64,000 bases of DNA from Musa acuminata AAA Group. Taxonomy: Eukaryota; Streptophyta; Magnoliopsida; Zingiberales; Musaceae. Of the stretch, positions 19,621 through 30,412 are shown in pieces (position 1 is the first letter of the stretch; every line of letters starts with the position of its first letter). The translations under genes and the position numbers were made by a program. The notes under the pieces were generated by a model. The model had not been told where the DNA came from, searched no databases, and saw nothing but the letters and a program-made list of their open reading frames with translations. The stretch lies in assembly GCF_036884655.1 (NCBI RefSeq), contig NC_088342.1:34910001-34974000 (forward strand), in the 5' to 3' direction.

Positions 19621-21760
19621 CATGCTCAATAAGTTTATTTTTCGAAATTATGCATAATGATTTTTGTGATCATGGCTTATTGATCTTTGTAGCATCGAAA
19701 GTTGCTTTTTTGGTTTTAAACAAGATGGATGGTTTTCATATGAAAAACTTGAGCATATTTATATGAAATATAAAATGAAATACATAAAATGGAAAATGTA
19801 TGATCATTGGAATTAAAATGATAAATCAAATCTCTTGTTTAAAAAAGCCATATGTTTAATGTGTCATATTTTTGGTCATGATGATGAATTTGTTTTTTCG
19901 GTCTTAAACAATGATACATCTTTTTATTTGGCATAAAAAAGACAAAGGCATGCTTGTATGAAACAAACAACTTAAAATGAAACATCTCTATCTTATTGAT
20001 TTTTCAATAAATGATTTATGAATCTATGTATATTATGCTTTTGTGAATCTTTTGGACTATGAAAATGAATTTGAATGAGTTTTATCGAAATCATAATTTC
20101 TTGAGATTTATAACATGAAATCTTTTATGAATCAAGATCTCTTATTTGATCTCTTATGTTTCTCTTTGCCATTTACTAAAGAGAAAAATAATCCAATTCA
20201 TGATCTTGATTTCTCGATATTTGATACTTGAAATCTTTCTATGAATTAAGATCATTTTCTCCTTGTTTCTTTTTGCTATTCACCAAAAAAAATAGAGAGA
20301 CTTATCCTAACAAACCATGATATACTACTTGACATCTTGAGAATTTATGACTTAAGTTTTGTTATGCATTTCTTCCCTTCTTCGTTTTTGTTTACAATGA
20401 CAAAAGGGAGAAAGAAAATCGCTAGCATATCAAGAGATTGATAAATCAATTAATGTCATTTTGAGTTTCTTGTGATTTTGATGATTTGAATCTAAATAAG
20501 ATATTTCCAATCGAATCATGAACCTTCCTCTTGATTTCTGAGCTTGAGATTTTCTTTTATGAATCAAGATTTTTTACTCTTTATTTTCATATGATTCTTG
20601 CATTTTGTTTAAGAGAAAATTTTCTACATGAATCATGTCTTTTGGTATTCACATGATCTTATCTTTTATGATATGATTTTTATAATTCTTTGTATTCATG
20701 AAGTATATTTCAACACCAAAATTCTCTTTATATTCTTCATATGATGATATGAAATTATGCATAAAATACTCATGAATTTATGTTGATGCATACAAATGAG
20801 AAGTTATGATCATGCATGGTAGGATGTAATGTAATTTGATATTTTGATACCATCATGATTTGAAATATTTATGATTTGGAATGATGCATGCAATACTATG
20901 ATTTGTTGCTAAAATAATGCATCATGAATGCTTGAGTATCATGTATGATATGCCCATAGTGATGATTTATTTTTGGTATCATGCATGAAGTAAGGATGAA
21001 ATGTAAGGTTTTGAAATTATACATATTTTAATTTGAAACTATAATGATGCACAAATATACTGAAATAAGATTGATACTTTACCTTTGTCATGATTTAAAA
21101 ATTATTGTAAAGGGAAAAAGAATTACAAAATTATTTTCTTCCCTTCTTTTTGATAATGACAAAGGGGGAGAAAGAACTAGCTTTCATTTTCTAAAATGAT
21201 GTAAAATTTGCCAGCTTGCATGGTACAAAATTTGTTAGCTTACTTGATGTAAAACTTACTATCTTACTAGTTTGCATATCTAAAACTTGCTAGCTTGCCC
21301 AACTCAAAAGAGATGTAAGAATTACTACCTTGCACATCCCAAGTAGAATCAAAATTGCTAGCTTGCACTTCTCAAAAGAGAAGAAAGAACTTGCTATCTT
21401 GAACATCACCAAATATTGCTAACTTGCCTATCTTAAGAAGAAAAAGTGCAAACTTTACAATCTTGCACATCTTTAAAATTAATGATGATTTGATGATTAT
21501 GGATGTTGTAAAGTGATAAACAATTTGCTAGCTTATATGTTACAAAACTTGCATATCTCTAAAACTTGCTAGTTGCACTTCTCCTTTTTATTAATGACAA
21601 AGGGGGAGAAGTTATGTTAATGATCAATGATGTATTGAAAATTTGATTATGTATGATTTTATGATCACATATTACAAATATTCATAATGAAATATTGCTT
21701 TGACTTGAATTCAATTTGAATTCAAGGTTCTATCAATATGGCATATTGATAGAGGGAGTT
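19621..21760 (+). other. Spacer of element G, part 2
   Basis: More than 2 kb of AT-rich non-coding sequence with recurring phrases (tttgacttgaatt, cttgatttctcgatatttga). Between 21180 and 21570 there are about seven degenerate copies of ttgctagcttgca at irregular spacing. Two internal polypurine tracts (aaagggggagaaa at 21161-21173 and acaaagggggagaag near 21597-21611) precede and follow that block. No pol trace. Confidence 0.75.
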
Positions 21761-22939
21761 CGATGAACCAATGATATGCCGGACAATATTTAATTGAAGT
21801 CTTATAAAAATTATCTAGATCGAAGTAGATTTTAAGTGTGCATGATTAACTATGTTAGCAAGGCATAAAGTAAAATGAAGTCTTGGAGTGAAGAATGAGA
21901 CTTTTTTGGGAGTTCGAAGTTCGTTGGAAGTCTAGATATTCGTCAGAAGTTCTATCGGAATTGACCGAGAAGTCCAGGAGCTTGCCAAAGAAGCTCATCG
22001 AAACTCGCTATGAAGATCGTTGTGAAGTCCAGGAGCTTGCTAGGAGTCCACTAGAATATTGCCGAGAGATCATCGGAAGTTCATCGAAAGATCGTTGGAT
22101 GCTCGCCAGAAGAAACCTAGACTTGCGGACTTATTTAGCTTAGTAAATGTCTAAAATTTGTAGTTAGCACATAATTGGGTTGGAATTGGGCCAACTCAAT
22201 TAGGGGTCAATTGGGCCAAGTTTGGGTTGTGTTGGGCTAAGTGAAAAGGCTCAAACAGTGACCCAACAGGTGGAACCGACATGACACAGTCTCCAAGACT
22301 GTGTCAGGTGGTGGTACCGCGAGTCTGGGTGCCACCCAGACTCAGTCTCCGAGACTGTCAAGTGATGGTACCACCCAATGTCAGGCTGTAGATGGTGGTA
22401 CCACCCGTACCCCGAAATTTTGGAGATTTGAATTTTGGCTCCAAGTTTTGTAGCCATTTGGGGTCTATAAATACCTCAGCTATTCTTGCATAGAGTAGTA
22501 AGAAAGGTGATAAAAAACTGTGTCTCTAAAGTTGAAAACCTTTGTAAAGTATAGAATCCCTCCTCCTAAAGTTTAGAGATCATTTTAAGGGAGAGTGTGA
22601 GGGAAGCTTTGTAAAAAGGGGTTGTAAAGGTTCTCTCCTAAACCTATCAAAAAGAGAATCAAGTTGTAAGGGTAGTTGATCTTCACCCATTGAAGGAAGA
22701 TTGTTAGTGAATGCTAGTGGCCTCGACGGAAGAGGAATCGATAGAGTGAATGTAGATCATGACGACTAAACCACTATAAAAATCTGGTTTGCATTTATTT
22801 CTTGTTATTTACCTTTATTGCAAACGGAATTCTTACTTTCACTACACTTTCGCATGGTTTCAAGTTAAGCATTTCTGAGATTAGATTTTATTATATAAAG
22901 AAATTTCAAACCGACATTTTTATCCGCTGCACTAATTCA
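21761..22939 (+). repeat. 3' LTR of element G, truncated at both ends
   Basis: Joins the spacer at an internal LTR position (tcgatgaaccaatg), so the polypurine tract and first ~330 bp of the LTR are gone. TATA box at 22466-22473. It stops at ctaattca, about 35 bp short of the LTR end, against Angela LTR sequence. Both look like deletion junctions. Confidence 0.82.
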
Positions 22940-23484
22940 TATCCAATAAGATAGGAGCTCCAACGGATATCTCATATTCGAAACTCTATTCGTCGTAATA
23001 CTTACCATATGTGTGTGACCCTCTAGGCCCAATATTAATCTAGCCCTAAGTCATACCTGTTAGAACTCCTTTTGGCTTAGTTAATTATTATGGAGCTCCA
23101 TAATAATTCACTCGACTCATCGACTACGAACATACTAGGCCACTATGTCATAGTCCCCAAACGATATAAGGGAATCTAATCCATTGGACATATCTCTCCT
23201 CAGTTACCATGTACCTATAGTCTCTCATCCATCTAATATCCCATAGACCATATACCGGGCATGATGCTATCAGGCCCATACAGTTTTTTCTCAAGTCTCG
23301 CTCAAATTGGATTCTTCCGAAGAACTCTTTCTTTCTCAATATGAATGACCTTAGCTATAGATTTGTTTAAACAAGAACACACAGGATATTCCTCTCATAA
23401 TACCGAGAGTGGATGATCCTCTATTGATACTCAATAGCCCTCGTAAGATTGGTTGTCACTCTTGATGACCGACAATACTAGATT
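22940..23484 (-). repeat. Angela-type LTR fragment
   Basis: Reverse-complement match to the middle of the Angela LTR (compare about 43330-43890 on the plus strand): gatatctcatattcg, ccgagagtggatgatcc and ctcaatagccctcgtaag are readily seen. Probably the continuation of the minus-strand Angela LTR cut by element G. Confidence 0.8.
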
Positions 23485-24176
23485 AAAACTTCCAATAAAT
23501 AAGCTTGAGGTGAATCTCCTTGAGCTCCTCAATATGTTGAGAGATATAGAGAGTACTATCAAGAACGAGAAACAAGTTCTCTATGCTAGTGAGACCAAAA
23601 AGAAAAGAAAGGCAGAAAAATCCCATAAGAATGACAAGGGCTAGGGCAAACCGGGTAAAGCAAAGGTAGCTAAGAAAGATCCAGCAAATGACAAAGGCTA
23701 GTGCTTCAACTATAGTAAAGATGGGTACTAGAAGAGGAACTACTAGGAGTACCTTGCAGAGAGGGCGAAACAGAAGCTTAGAGAAGCTTCAGGTACATTC
23801 ATGATCAATCTCCATTTATCATAATCTTATGATAACACATGGGTATTAGATACCAATAGTGTTTGTCATTTCTGTAATTCGTTGAAGATTCTAGCAAGAC
23901 CTAAGAGATTGCCAAGAGGCGAGATGGATCTCAAGATGGGCAATGGAGCAAAAGTTATTGTAGTGGTTGTTGGCGAGGTCACCCTACAACATCAGCATGG
24001 TGAAGCTATTATTGCATTAGATACATGCTATTTTGTTCCTTCTACTATCAAAAATATTATTTTCATTTATTGTTTGACATTAAATGGTTATAAAGTATTT
24101 TATGAGAATAATAGTTGTTCAATTATTAAGGATGATAAGATTATCACTAGAGGTATATCGCATAATGGTTTGTTTA
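23485..24176 (+). pseudogene. gag-pol: Angela-type gag end and protease fragment
   Basis: Plus-strand fragment, opposite to the adjoining LTR piece. It starts inside gag (MLRDIESTIKNE, the lysine-rich linker KKKRKAEKS) and runs through a damaged zinc knuckle (CFNYSKDGY, two ligands lost) into protease. There the family DTG reads DTN (WVLDTN, codons 23849-23857), followed by CHFCNSLKILARP and a MGNGAKVIV block. Open from 23882 to 24176 except that it runs into the LTR of element E, which begins at 24177. Two or more upstream stops. Not functional. Confidence 0.83.
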
Positions 24177-25616
24177 TGTTGAATGTCGGATTTTGATGAT
24201 ATAACCAATTGAGAGAGTTAATAATATAATGTGCGTTTAAGTGATGTAGGACTAGCTTTGATTATGAAGAGATACTTAAAGTAGGAATAATCAATGTTGG
24301 GCTGAAGTGGAATATGTCAGAATATTAGACGTCGAGCCGGAGGATCGGTTAACGTGTCGGTAGAAGATTTCATGCCATGAGTTCTGGAATCGAACATAGA
24401 AGACCGGACATTGCGCCAAGGAGATTGGAGTTATGGAGGTCAACATGCCAATTAGGCAAAAGGCCATAAAAGAGGATGATGCGTCGAAGGATTGGATGAA
24501 GCACCAATAAATCAATTAACATACCGGACAACATGTAGTAAATGCTTTGTAATAATATCTAGATCGAAGTAGTTTTAGTTATAATTAGGTTGGTTTATAA
24601 TGTAATTAGGCCAACTCAATTAGAGGCCAATTGGGCCCGAATTGGGGTTGTTTTGGACCGAGAGAAAGGCTTATTCAGTGACCCAAAAGTTGGGTCAGGA
24701 GGTGGCACCTGTTGAATCTCGTATTTTGATGATGAAACTCCTTGATATATGTTTATGATTTAATCTGCGTTTTGAGTGAAGCAGAGTGCTTCGATCAGGA
24801 TGAGACAATTAAAGCAGGAACATCATGTTGTGCCGGAAGAACATGTCAGAAGATTGGACGTCGGGCCGGTGGATCGGTCGACGTATCGACAGAAGGCTTC
24901 GGGTCGTGGACTCGGGCATCGGGCCAAGAAGAGCGAGTATTGTGCCAAGGATATCGGAGTTGCGGAGTCAACTGGCCGATTGGGCAATAGGCTGCAGGAA
25001 AGGACGATGCGCCGAAGAATCGGACGAAGCGTCGAGGGACCAATGACATGCCGGACAACTTGATTAATTGCTTAGGATTAATTGTCTCGATCGAAGTTTT
25101 TGTTTTTGTGTGTGCAGGATTAACTACGATGAAAGAAAGACAAGCAGCAGGAGTTGCGTCGGAGTCAAGTTCATGATCACATTGGGAGTTCGAGAGTTCG
25201 ACGGAAGTTCGGACGGTCGTCGGAGGTTCTGCGAGAACAGATCCGAGAAGTCCAGAAGCTTGCCAAGCGAAGCTCGTCGAAACTTGCCAAGTGGATCGTC
25301 GCAAAGTCCAGGAGTTTGCCGGAAGTCCGCAGGAGCATCACCGAGGGTTCATCGGATGATCGACGGAAGTTCGCCGGAAACTCGCCGAAAGAAGCGATTG
25401 ACGCACCGAAGCAAAGCCGCAGAAATTGTCTTAGATCTAATCGTAGTTAGCACGTTGATTAAGTTGAAAAATGGGAGGTGATCCCATTAACTTAATCTTG
25501 GGCCAATTGGGCCCGAATTAGGACTGGTTTGGGCCAAGTTTGGAGCCCAACCAGTGATCTGGAATTGCACCAGGAGGTGCAACCGCCCAGGCCAGGAGGT
25601 GGCACCGCCTGGGCTA

Positions 25617-25860
25617 AGCCTCCCAGCGAGACTGGGCGGTGCAACCTCCCCAGCCGAGAGGTGGCACCGCCTGAGCTCAGTCTTCGAGCTAGATTGGGCG
25701 GTGCAACCTCCCTGACAGAGAGGTGGCACCGCCTGAGCTCAGTCTTCGAGCAAGACTGGGCGGTGCAACCTCCCTGGCAGAGAGGTGGCACCGCCTGAGC
25801 TCGGTCTTCGAGCTCTGCCAGGCGGTGCAACCTCTCCAGTCAAGAGGTGCAACCGCTTGA
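25617..25860 (+). repeat. 62-bp tandem repeat, about 4 copies, in LTR S3
   Basis: agtcttcgag (or ggtcttcgag) recurs at 25679, 25741 and 25803, a period of exactly 62. Each unit holds a gggcggtgcaacctccc and a gaggtggcaccgcc block, which are inverted-repeat-like. It lies just upstream of the TATA box. Confidence 0.88.
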
Positions 25861-25917
25861 TCCCGGAATTCCGGGATTTGATCGTTTTGAGCTCCAAATT
25901 TGAATTGGGTTGGGGCC

Positions 25918-25925
25918 TATAAATA
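25918..25925 (+). promoter_or_regulatory. TATA box of LTR S3
   Basis: TATAAATA in the context ggcctataaatacccc. Confidence 0.55.
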
Positions 25926-26290
25926 CCCCACCCATTCAGCACTGAAAAGAGCAAGAACTTACCCGAAATCTTGATCTTTTCAGTGGTTCTTAGAGCTCAA
26001 AACTGCTAGTTTTTCCTCCTCCTTCTGTTCTTCAAGTTTGAGTTGTAAAGAGAGGAGAGAAAACATCTGTAAGGGTTGTCTCCTAAGCCCATCAAAAGGA
26101 GTGAATCTGTAAGAGGGTAGTTGGCCTTCGCCTATTGAAGGAAGGCTTCTAGTTGACGTCGGTGACCTCATCGGTGGAGGAAGCCAAAAGTGGAGTAGGT
26201 CAAGACTGACCGAACCACTCTAAATCTCTGGTTTGCGTTTATTTTGAGCACTTTATCATTACTGCAAACCTCCTACTTAGCCTCTGCTCT

Positions 26291-26491
26291 CTGCGCTTTT
26301 ACGAATGAATTCTGTGCAGTTTACGTTTACGTCTTGATTTCATTTACAACTGCAATCTGTCTTCTGCGCTTTTACGAACAAGGTTCTGTGCAGTTTACGT
26401 TTACGTCTTGATTTCATTTACAACTGCAAACTGTCTTCTGCGCTTTTACGAACAAGGTTCTGTGCAGTTTACGTTTACGTCTTGATTCCAT
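26291..26491 (+). repeat. ~74-bp tandem repeat, 2.7 copies, in LTR S3
   Basis: ctgcgcttttacgaa recurs at 26291, 26364 and 26438, with the following cagtttacgtttacgtcttg block repeated in register. Lies downstream of the TATA box, in R/U5. Confidence 0.88.
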
Positions 26492-26492
26492 T

Positions 26493-26645
26493 TAGACGCA
26501 AACTGCGTTTAGACGTAAACTGCGCTTAGACGCAAACTGTGTTTAGACGCAAACTGCGCTTAGACGCAAACTGTGTTTAGACGCAAACTGCGCTTAGACG
26601 CAATATGCGCTTAGACGCAAACTGCACTTAGATACAAACTGTGAA
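26493..26645 (+). repeat. 17-bp tandem repeat, about 9 copies, in LTR S3
   Basis: Unit tagacgcaaactgcgct, with gcgct and gtgtt endings alternating through the middle copies, suggesting a 34-bp higher-order unit. Abuts the 74-bp array. Confidence 0.9.
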
Positions 26646-27028
26646 TCAGCTTTTGCATCATAATAGTTTCTATCGAACGAACGCAGCTTTCGATTTTTAA
26701 TCGCTGAAAGATTTCCGCTGCACTAATTCACCCCCCCCCCTCTTAGTGCTCTCGATCCTAACAGCACCATCGATCCAAACGATGGCACTGCCAAAGGCTC
26801 AGTCTCCAAGACACAATCTTTGAGACTGTGTCAGGCGATAGTACCACTAGATTGGAAGTTGGTACTGCCCAGTGTCAAGCAGTGGTATCGCTAGATTGGG
26901 TGGTGGTACTGCCTAGTGTTAGTGCTATAAGTTGTAGTATCGCCCAGTACTAGCGGTGGTACCGCCTAGTACCCTGAAAACCTAGGATGAGACTAGTTTT
27001 GGCTCTAAGTTTAAATCCATTTGGGGAC

Positions 27029-27036
27029 TATAAATA
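27029..27036 (+). promoter_or_regulatory. TATA box of element E LTR
   Basis: TATAAATA in the context gactataaatacccc. Confidence 0.5.
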
Positions 27037-27540
27037 CCCCTCTCATCCCTACTCAGATTACCCAAGAACTAAGAACAAAAACAAGGGAAAATTCTGTTAT
27101 AATCTTATGAGAGTTCTCCTCCTTTAGTCTAAACATGATTTCTATTTAGAGAGGAGTGAGTGGGGGTGTAAAGGTTCTCTCTTGAACCTATCGAAAGGAG
27201 AATAGAGTTGTAAGGATAGTTTGTCTTCGCCCATTAAAGGAAGATTGTTAGTGGATGTCGGTTGCCTCGACGGAAGAGGAATCGAGAGTGGACGTAGGTC
27301 ACGATGACCAAACCAATATAAACTCAGTTTGTATTTCTATTGTTGTCATTTACTTACTTTGCAACTGCTTTACTTCCTCATTATTTTAGCTTCACACTCT
27401 TATGAACATTTTTAAAGTTATGCATTTCTGATATCGGTTTTCATCGAACATACGAAGTTTTTTGACTCGACGTGATTTTTATCGTAAGTACTAATTCACC
27501 CCCCCCCCCCCCCCCCCCAGTGCCGACTCGATCCTAACAG

Positions 27541-27553
27541 TTGGTATCAGAGC
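27541..27553 (+). other. Primer binding site of element E
   Basis: ttggtatcagagc directly after the LTR; tRNA-iMet type. Confidence 0.85.
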
Positions 27554-27588
27554 CACATTTTTCTCATTTGGTTCAACACCTAAGAGAA

Positions 27589-28560
27589 ATTACTTTTATC
27601 ATATTTCAAGAGGGTCACTCTATCATTCGTCCTCCTATGTTCAATGGGACAAACTACACATATTGGAAAACTCGGATGAGAGTTTTCTTGCTTTCTTTGA
27701 ATTTTGATTTATGAAATATTATTGAACTTGGCTTTCAAACCCCCTCTAAACCTATGAATGAATGGAATGGCTTTAATAAAAAAATATTTTCTTTAAATGC
27801 AAAAGCTAAGAATGCTTTATTTTGCGTTTTGAATAAAAATGAGTTTAATCGTATTTTGACTTGTGAAACTACATACGATATTTAGCATGCTCTTGAAATT
27901 ACACACGAAGGCACTAGTAGAGTTAAAAATTCAAAAATTAATCTTTTGATGTATGATTTTAAATTATTTTGAATGAAGCCAAACAAAACTATCGTTGATA
28001 TGTACACCCGTTTTACGGATGCCATTAATAGTTTAAAAGCTCTTGCTAAAAGTTTTTCGAATCTTAAACTTATGAATAAAGTTTTACATTCTCTTCCTAA
28101 AAACTATGATTCAAATGTAACTGTCATACAAGAGGCAAAGGACTTAAACTATTTTCCGATTGAAGAACTTATGAAATGATGTGTAAGGCACATGATGAAC
28201 TTGATGAACATGAGAACAACCTTCCAAAAAATAGGAAGGATTTGACACTTAGAACTCAAGAAGACCACTCGAGCCAAAGCTTAAGTAATGATGACTTTGA
28301 ACTTTTAACAATAAAGCTTAAAAAGTTCATGAAATAAGAATGAAAGAATAAAAATAAACTTAAAAATAATGCAATTACTTGCTATGAATACAAAAAGTCG
28401 GGGCACTCCAAAGATGAGTATATAAAATTGAAGAAGAAGTTGCCAAAGAAGAAGGAAGCACTCAAGGATGAATCGAGCGCATCCGAAGATGAGGAGCAAA
28501 CCAACAAAGATGGGGTGGTCTTTCACAATGAGGTATATAACTCACCCGAAATATATTTAC
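27589..28560 (+). pseudogene. gag: gag remnant of element E
   Basis: Same gag family as the other SIRE-type copies. The start codon position reads ATT (27589-27591) instead of ATG. The frame then runs to 28179 with internal stops where sister copies have Trp or Arg (TGA after FDL, TAG after TYDI, TGA before MKPNKTIVDMY). A small deletion after EELM removes the GSLMTYE block and shifts the frame. Later pieces include NRKDLTLRT and a zinc knuckle whose second and third cysteines are Tyr (CYEYKKSGH, then DEY). It ends near HEIT, like the gag-only subfamily. Confidence 0.85.
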
Positions 28561-29663
28561 TTTACCATGAAATTACTTAGTGCTTTCATGCTTTGATTAA
28601 TTAGTTTTAAAAATATATATATTTTATCATGACAATTACATGTTTTATGATAAAGGAATAAAAATGTTAAAATTAAATGTAATGCTTGTACACCAAATAA
28701 GATTAATTATACATATGTTTTAAGAAGCAATAATGTATATCTTTGTGATTTCCATATTGCTTTCCAATTATAAATGATGATGCATGGCTTTGTATATAAG
28801 ATTAAGCATGAAGAGTTAGATTCACTTAATCATTTTGATTGAAAATGCATTAATACAAAAAAAAATAAAATGATTTTGATTGAAAATGCTTTATAATTAA
28901 TGAAATTATGCTTGATGATTTAATCATGCATGATTATTTGAAGTAATAATGATTTTTGTGATTTATTGTTTATTGATCTTGATGATTTCTATGAAGAAAT
29001 TTGCTCTTTCGGTTTTAAACGATGATGCATGTTTTGATTTGGCATAAAAAACTTGGGCATGCTTATATAAAATCAAATCACTTAAATTGAAACAAAAATG
29101 GGAGAATGCATGTTTCTTGAAAATATCTCTAAAGCTTTTCAATTTTTCAACAAGTAATTCTTAGTGATGAATCTATTTTATGTTATCTCTTGAATTAAGA
29201 AAAGTGATAAGTTTGGAGTTGACAAATTGAATTTGAATGAAAAATTTCCAACCGAATCATGAACTTTCTTTTGATTTCTCTACTTGAGCTATCTTTTATG
29301 AGAATCAAAATATTTTCTATCTTTGATGATTCCTGCTTACCATTTACCAAAGAAAATACTTATGTAAATAAACTATGACCTTGATAATGGTTTATAATGG
29401 TTTGAAATTGTGTATGTTATATGTTGAAGACTTGAAACCAGGTTTTGGTATCATGCATACCTAAGTAATGTTAATTTGAAAATTTATTGATTTGGTATCA
29501 TGCCCAAAGTGATAATAATGATGACTTGGCATTTCTTACCAGAAAATTTTATGGATTGAGATTTATTTTTTTTATCCAAATCATGATCTTGATTTCTCGA
29601 TATTTGATACTTAAGATCTTTCTATGAATCAAGATCTTGTTTTTGAACTCCTATGGTTCTTTT
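28561..29663 (+). other. Spacer of element E (incomplete)
   Basis: AT-rich non-coding sequence with the same phrases as the element G spacer (cggttttaaacgatgatgca, gatttggcataaaaaacttg). Ends at the insertion of element D; a CTTTT at 29659-29663 is the candidate target site. Confidence 0.7.
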
Positions 29664-30356
29664 TGTTAGGATTGAGTCGGTAATAAGAGGGGGGGTGAAT
29701 TAGTGCAGTGGATACAAACGTCGGTTTTGAAAATCTCATACAATAAAATCGTTTCGGAAAGATGTTAACTTAAAAGCATATTCATAAAGTAGTGAAAGTA
29801 ATAATTCAGTTTGCAATTAAAGTAAAGAGCAAAATAGAAATACAAAGTAGTTTTTTATAGTGGTTCGATCATCGTAACCTACATCCACTCTCGATTCTTC
29901 TTCCGTCGAGGCCATCGACTTCCACTACTGATCTTCTTTCAACGGGGGAAGATCAACTACCCTTTTACACTATTTCTTCTTTTCATAGGTTTAGGAGATA
30001 ATGTAACATCCCCCATTTAAAAAAAAAAATTAGTAAATGCTTGTTTGTAAATATGAGGATTATTTAATAATTTTTTTATTAAATAATATTATATTAAAGT
30101 TTATGGCTAAGGACCTAAGAGTAAATATTAAATGTTTGAGATGATTTATAGAATATTCAGAATTGAGTAAATAAAAATAAAATAAAATAAAATGGAGGAC
30201 ATGTGTTATTAACAAGGATGAGCCACTTAGCATTTATTCTAAAGTTGACACCTAAACCCCCATGCATGCTTGCCACATCACTATTTTAGCATGAGCCAAA
30301 CCTAAGTAATTTAAGGCACCATTAAAAAGAAAGTTTTCAGCCAACGTTAGTTTGAG

Positions 30357-30412
30357 GAGAAGAAGAAGAAGAGAAGAAGAAGAAGAAGAAGGAGAAGAAG
30401 AAGAGGAAACTT
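30357..30412. repeat. (GAA)n-rich microsatellite
   Basis: Nearly pure agaagaagaag run inside the Ty3/gypsy solo LTR. Confidence 0.9.

Larger units (their letters stand above)
14875..22939 (+). mobile_element. Gag-only (non-autonomous) SIRE-type element G
   Basis: 5' LTR (14875-16443), tRNA-iMet primer site, gag of about 315 codons (16494-17441), spacer (17442-17786 and 19621-21760, split by solo LTR S2) and a 3' LTR lacking its first ~330 bp and last ~35 bp (21761-22939). There is no protease, integrase, RT or RNase H trace in the 2.5 kb spacer. The same architecture is seen in the complete element at 51497-57782. Confidence 0.85.
24710..26763 (+). mobile_element. Solo LTR S3, SIRE-type, with three tandem arrays
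   Basis: 2054 bp, TGTTGAATCTCG to GATCCTAACA, flanked by a perfect GCACC duplication (24705-24709 and 26764-26768). TATA box at 25918-25925. About 500 bp longer than most sister LTRs because of three tandem repeat arrays, listed separately. Confidence 0.93.
24177..27539 (+). repeat. 5' LTR of element E, interrupted by S3
   Basis: Parts 24177-24709 and 26769-27539 (GCACC at 26764-26768 is the duplicated target), together about 1300 bp. Start TGTTGAATGTCGG, end GATCCTAACA. TATA box TATAAATA at 27029-27036. The C-tract before the LTR end has grown to about 20 bases. Confidence 0.85.
24177..29663 (+). mobile_element. Gag-only SIRE-type element E, 5' part
   Basis: 5' LTR (24177-27539, interrupted by solo LTR S3), primer site, degraded gag and about 1.1 kb of spacer before element D interrupts it at 29664. 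The gag-proximal spacer resembles that of the other gag-only copies, but since the element is incomplete its lack of pol is an inference. Confidence 0.8.

Noticed and set aside
25068..25481. 137-codon and overlapping frames rich in Arg/Ser
   Set aside because: Comes from the degenerate cggaagttcg repeats of SIRE-type LTRs; the same kind of frame appears in several LTRs in different frames and strands.
25487..25954. Frames reading through the 62-bp array (repeated GGCT, RWHR-type words)
   Set aside because: Tandem repeat read in several frames on both strands; not coding.
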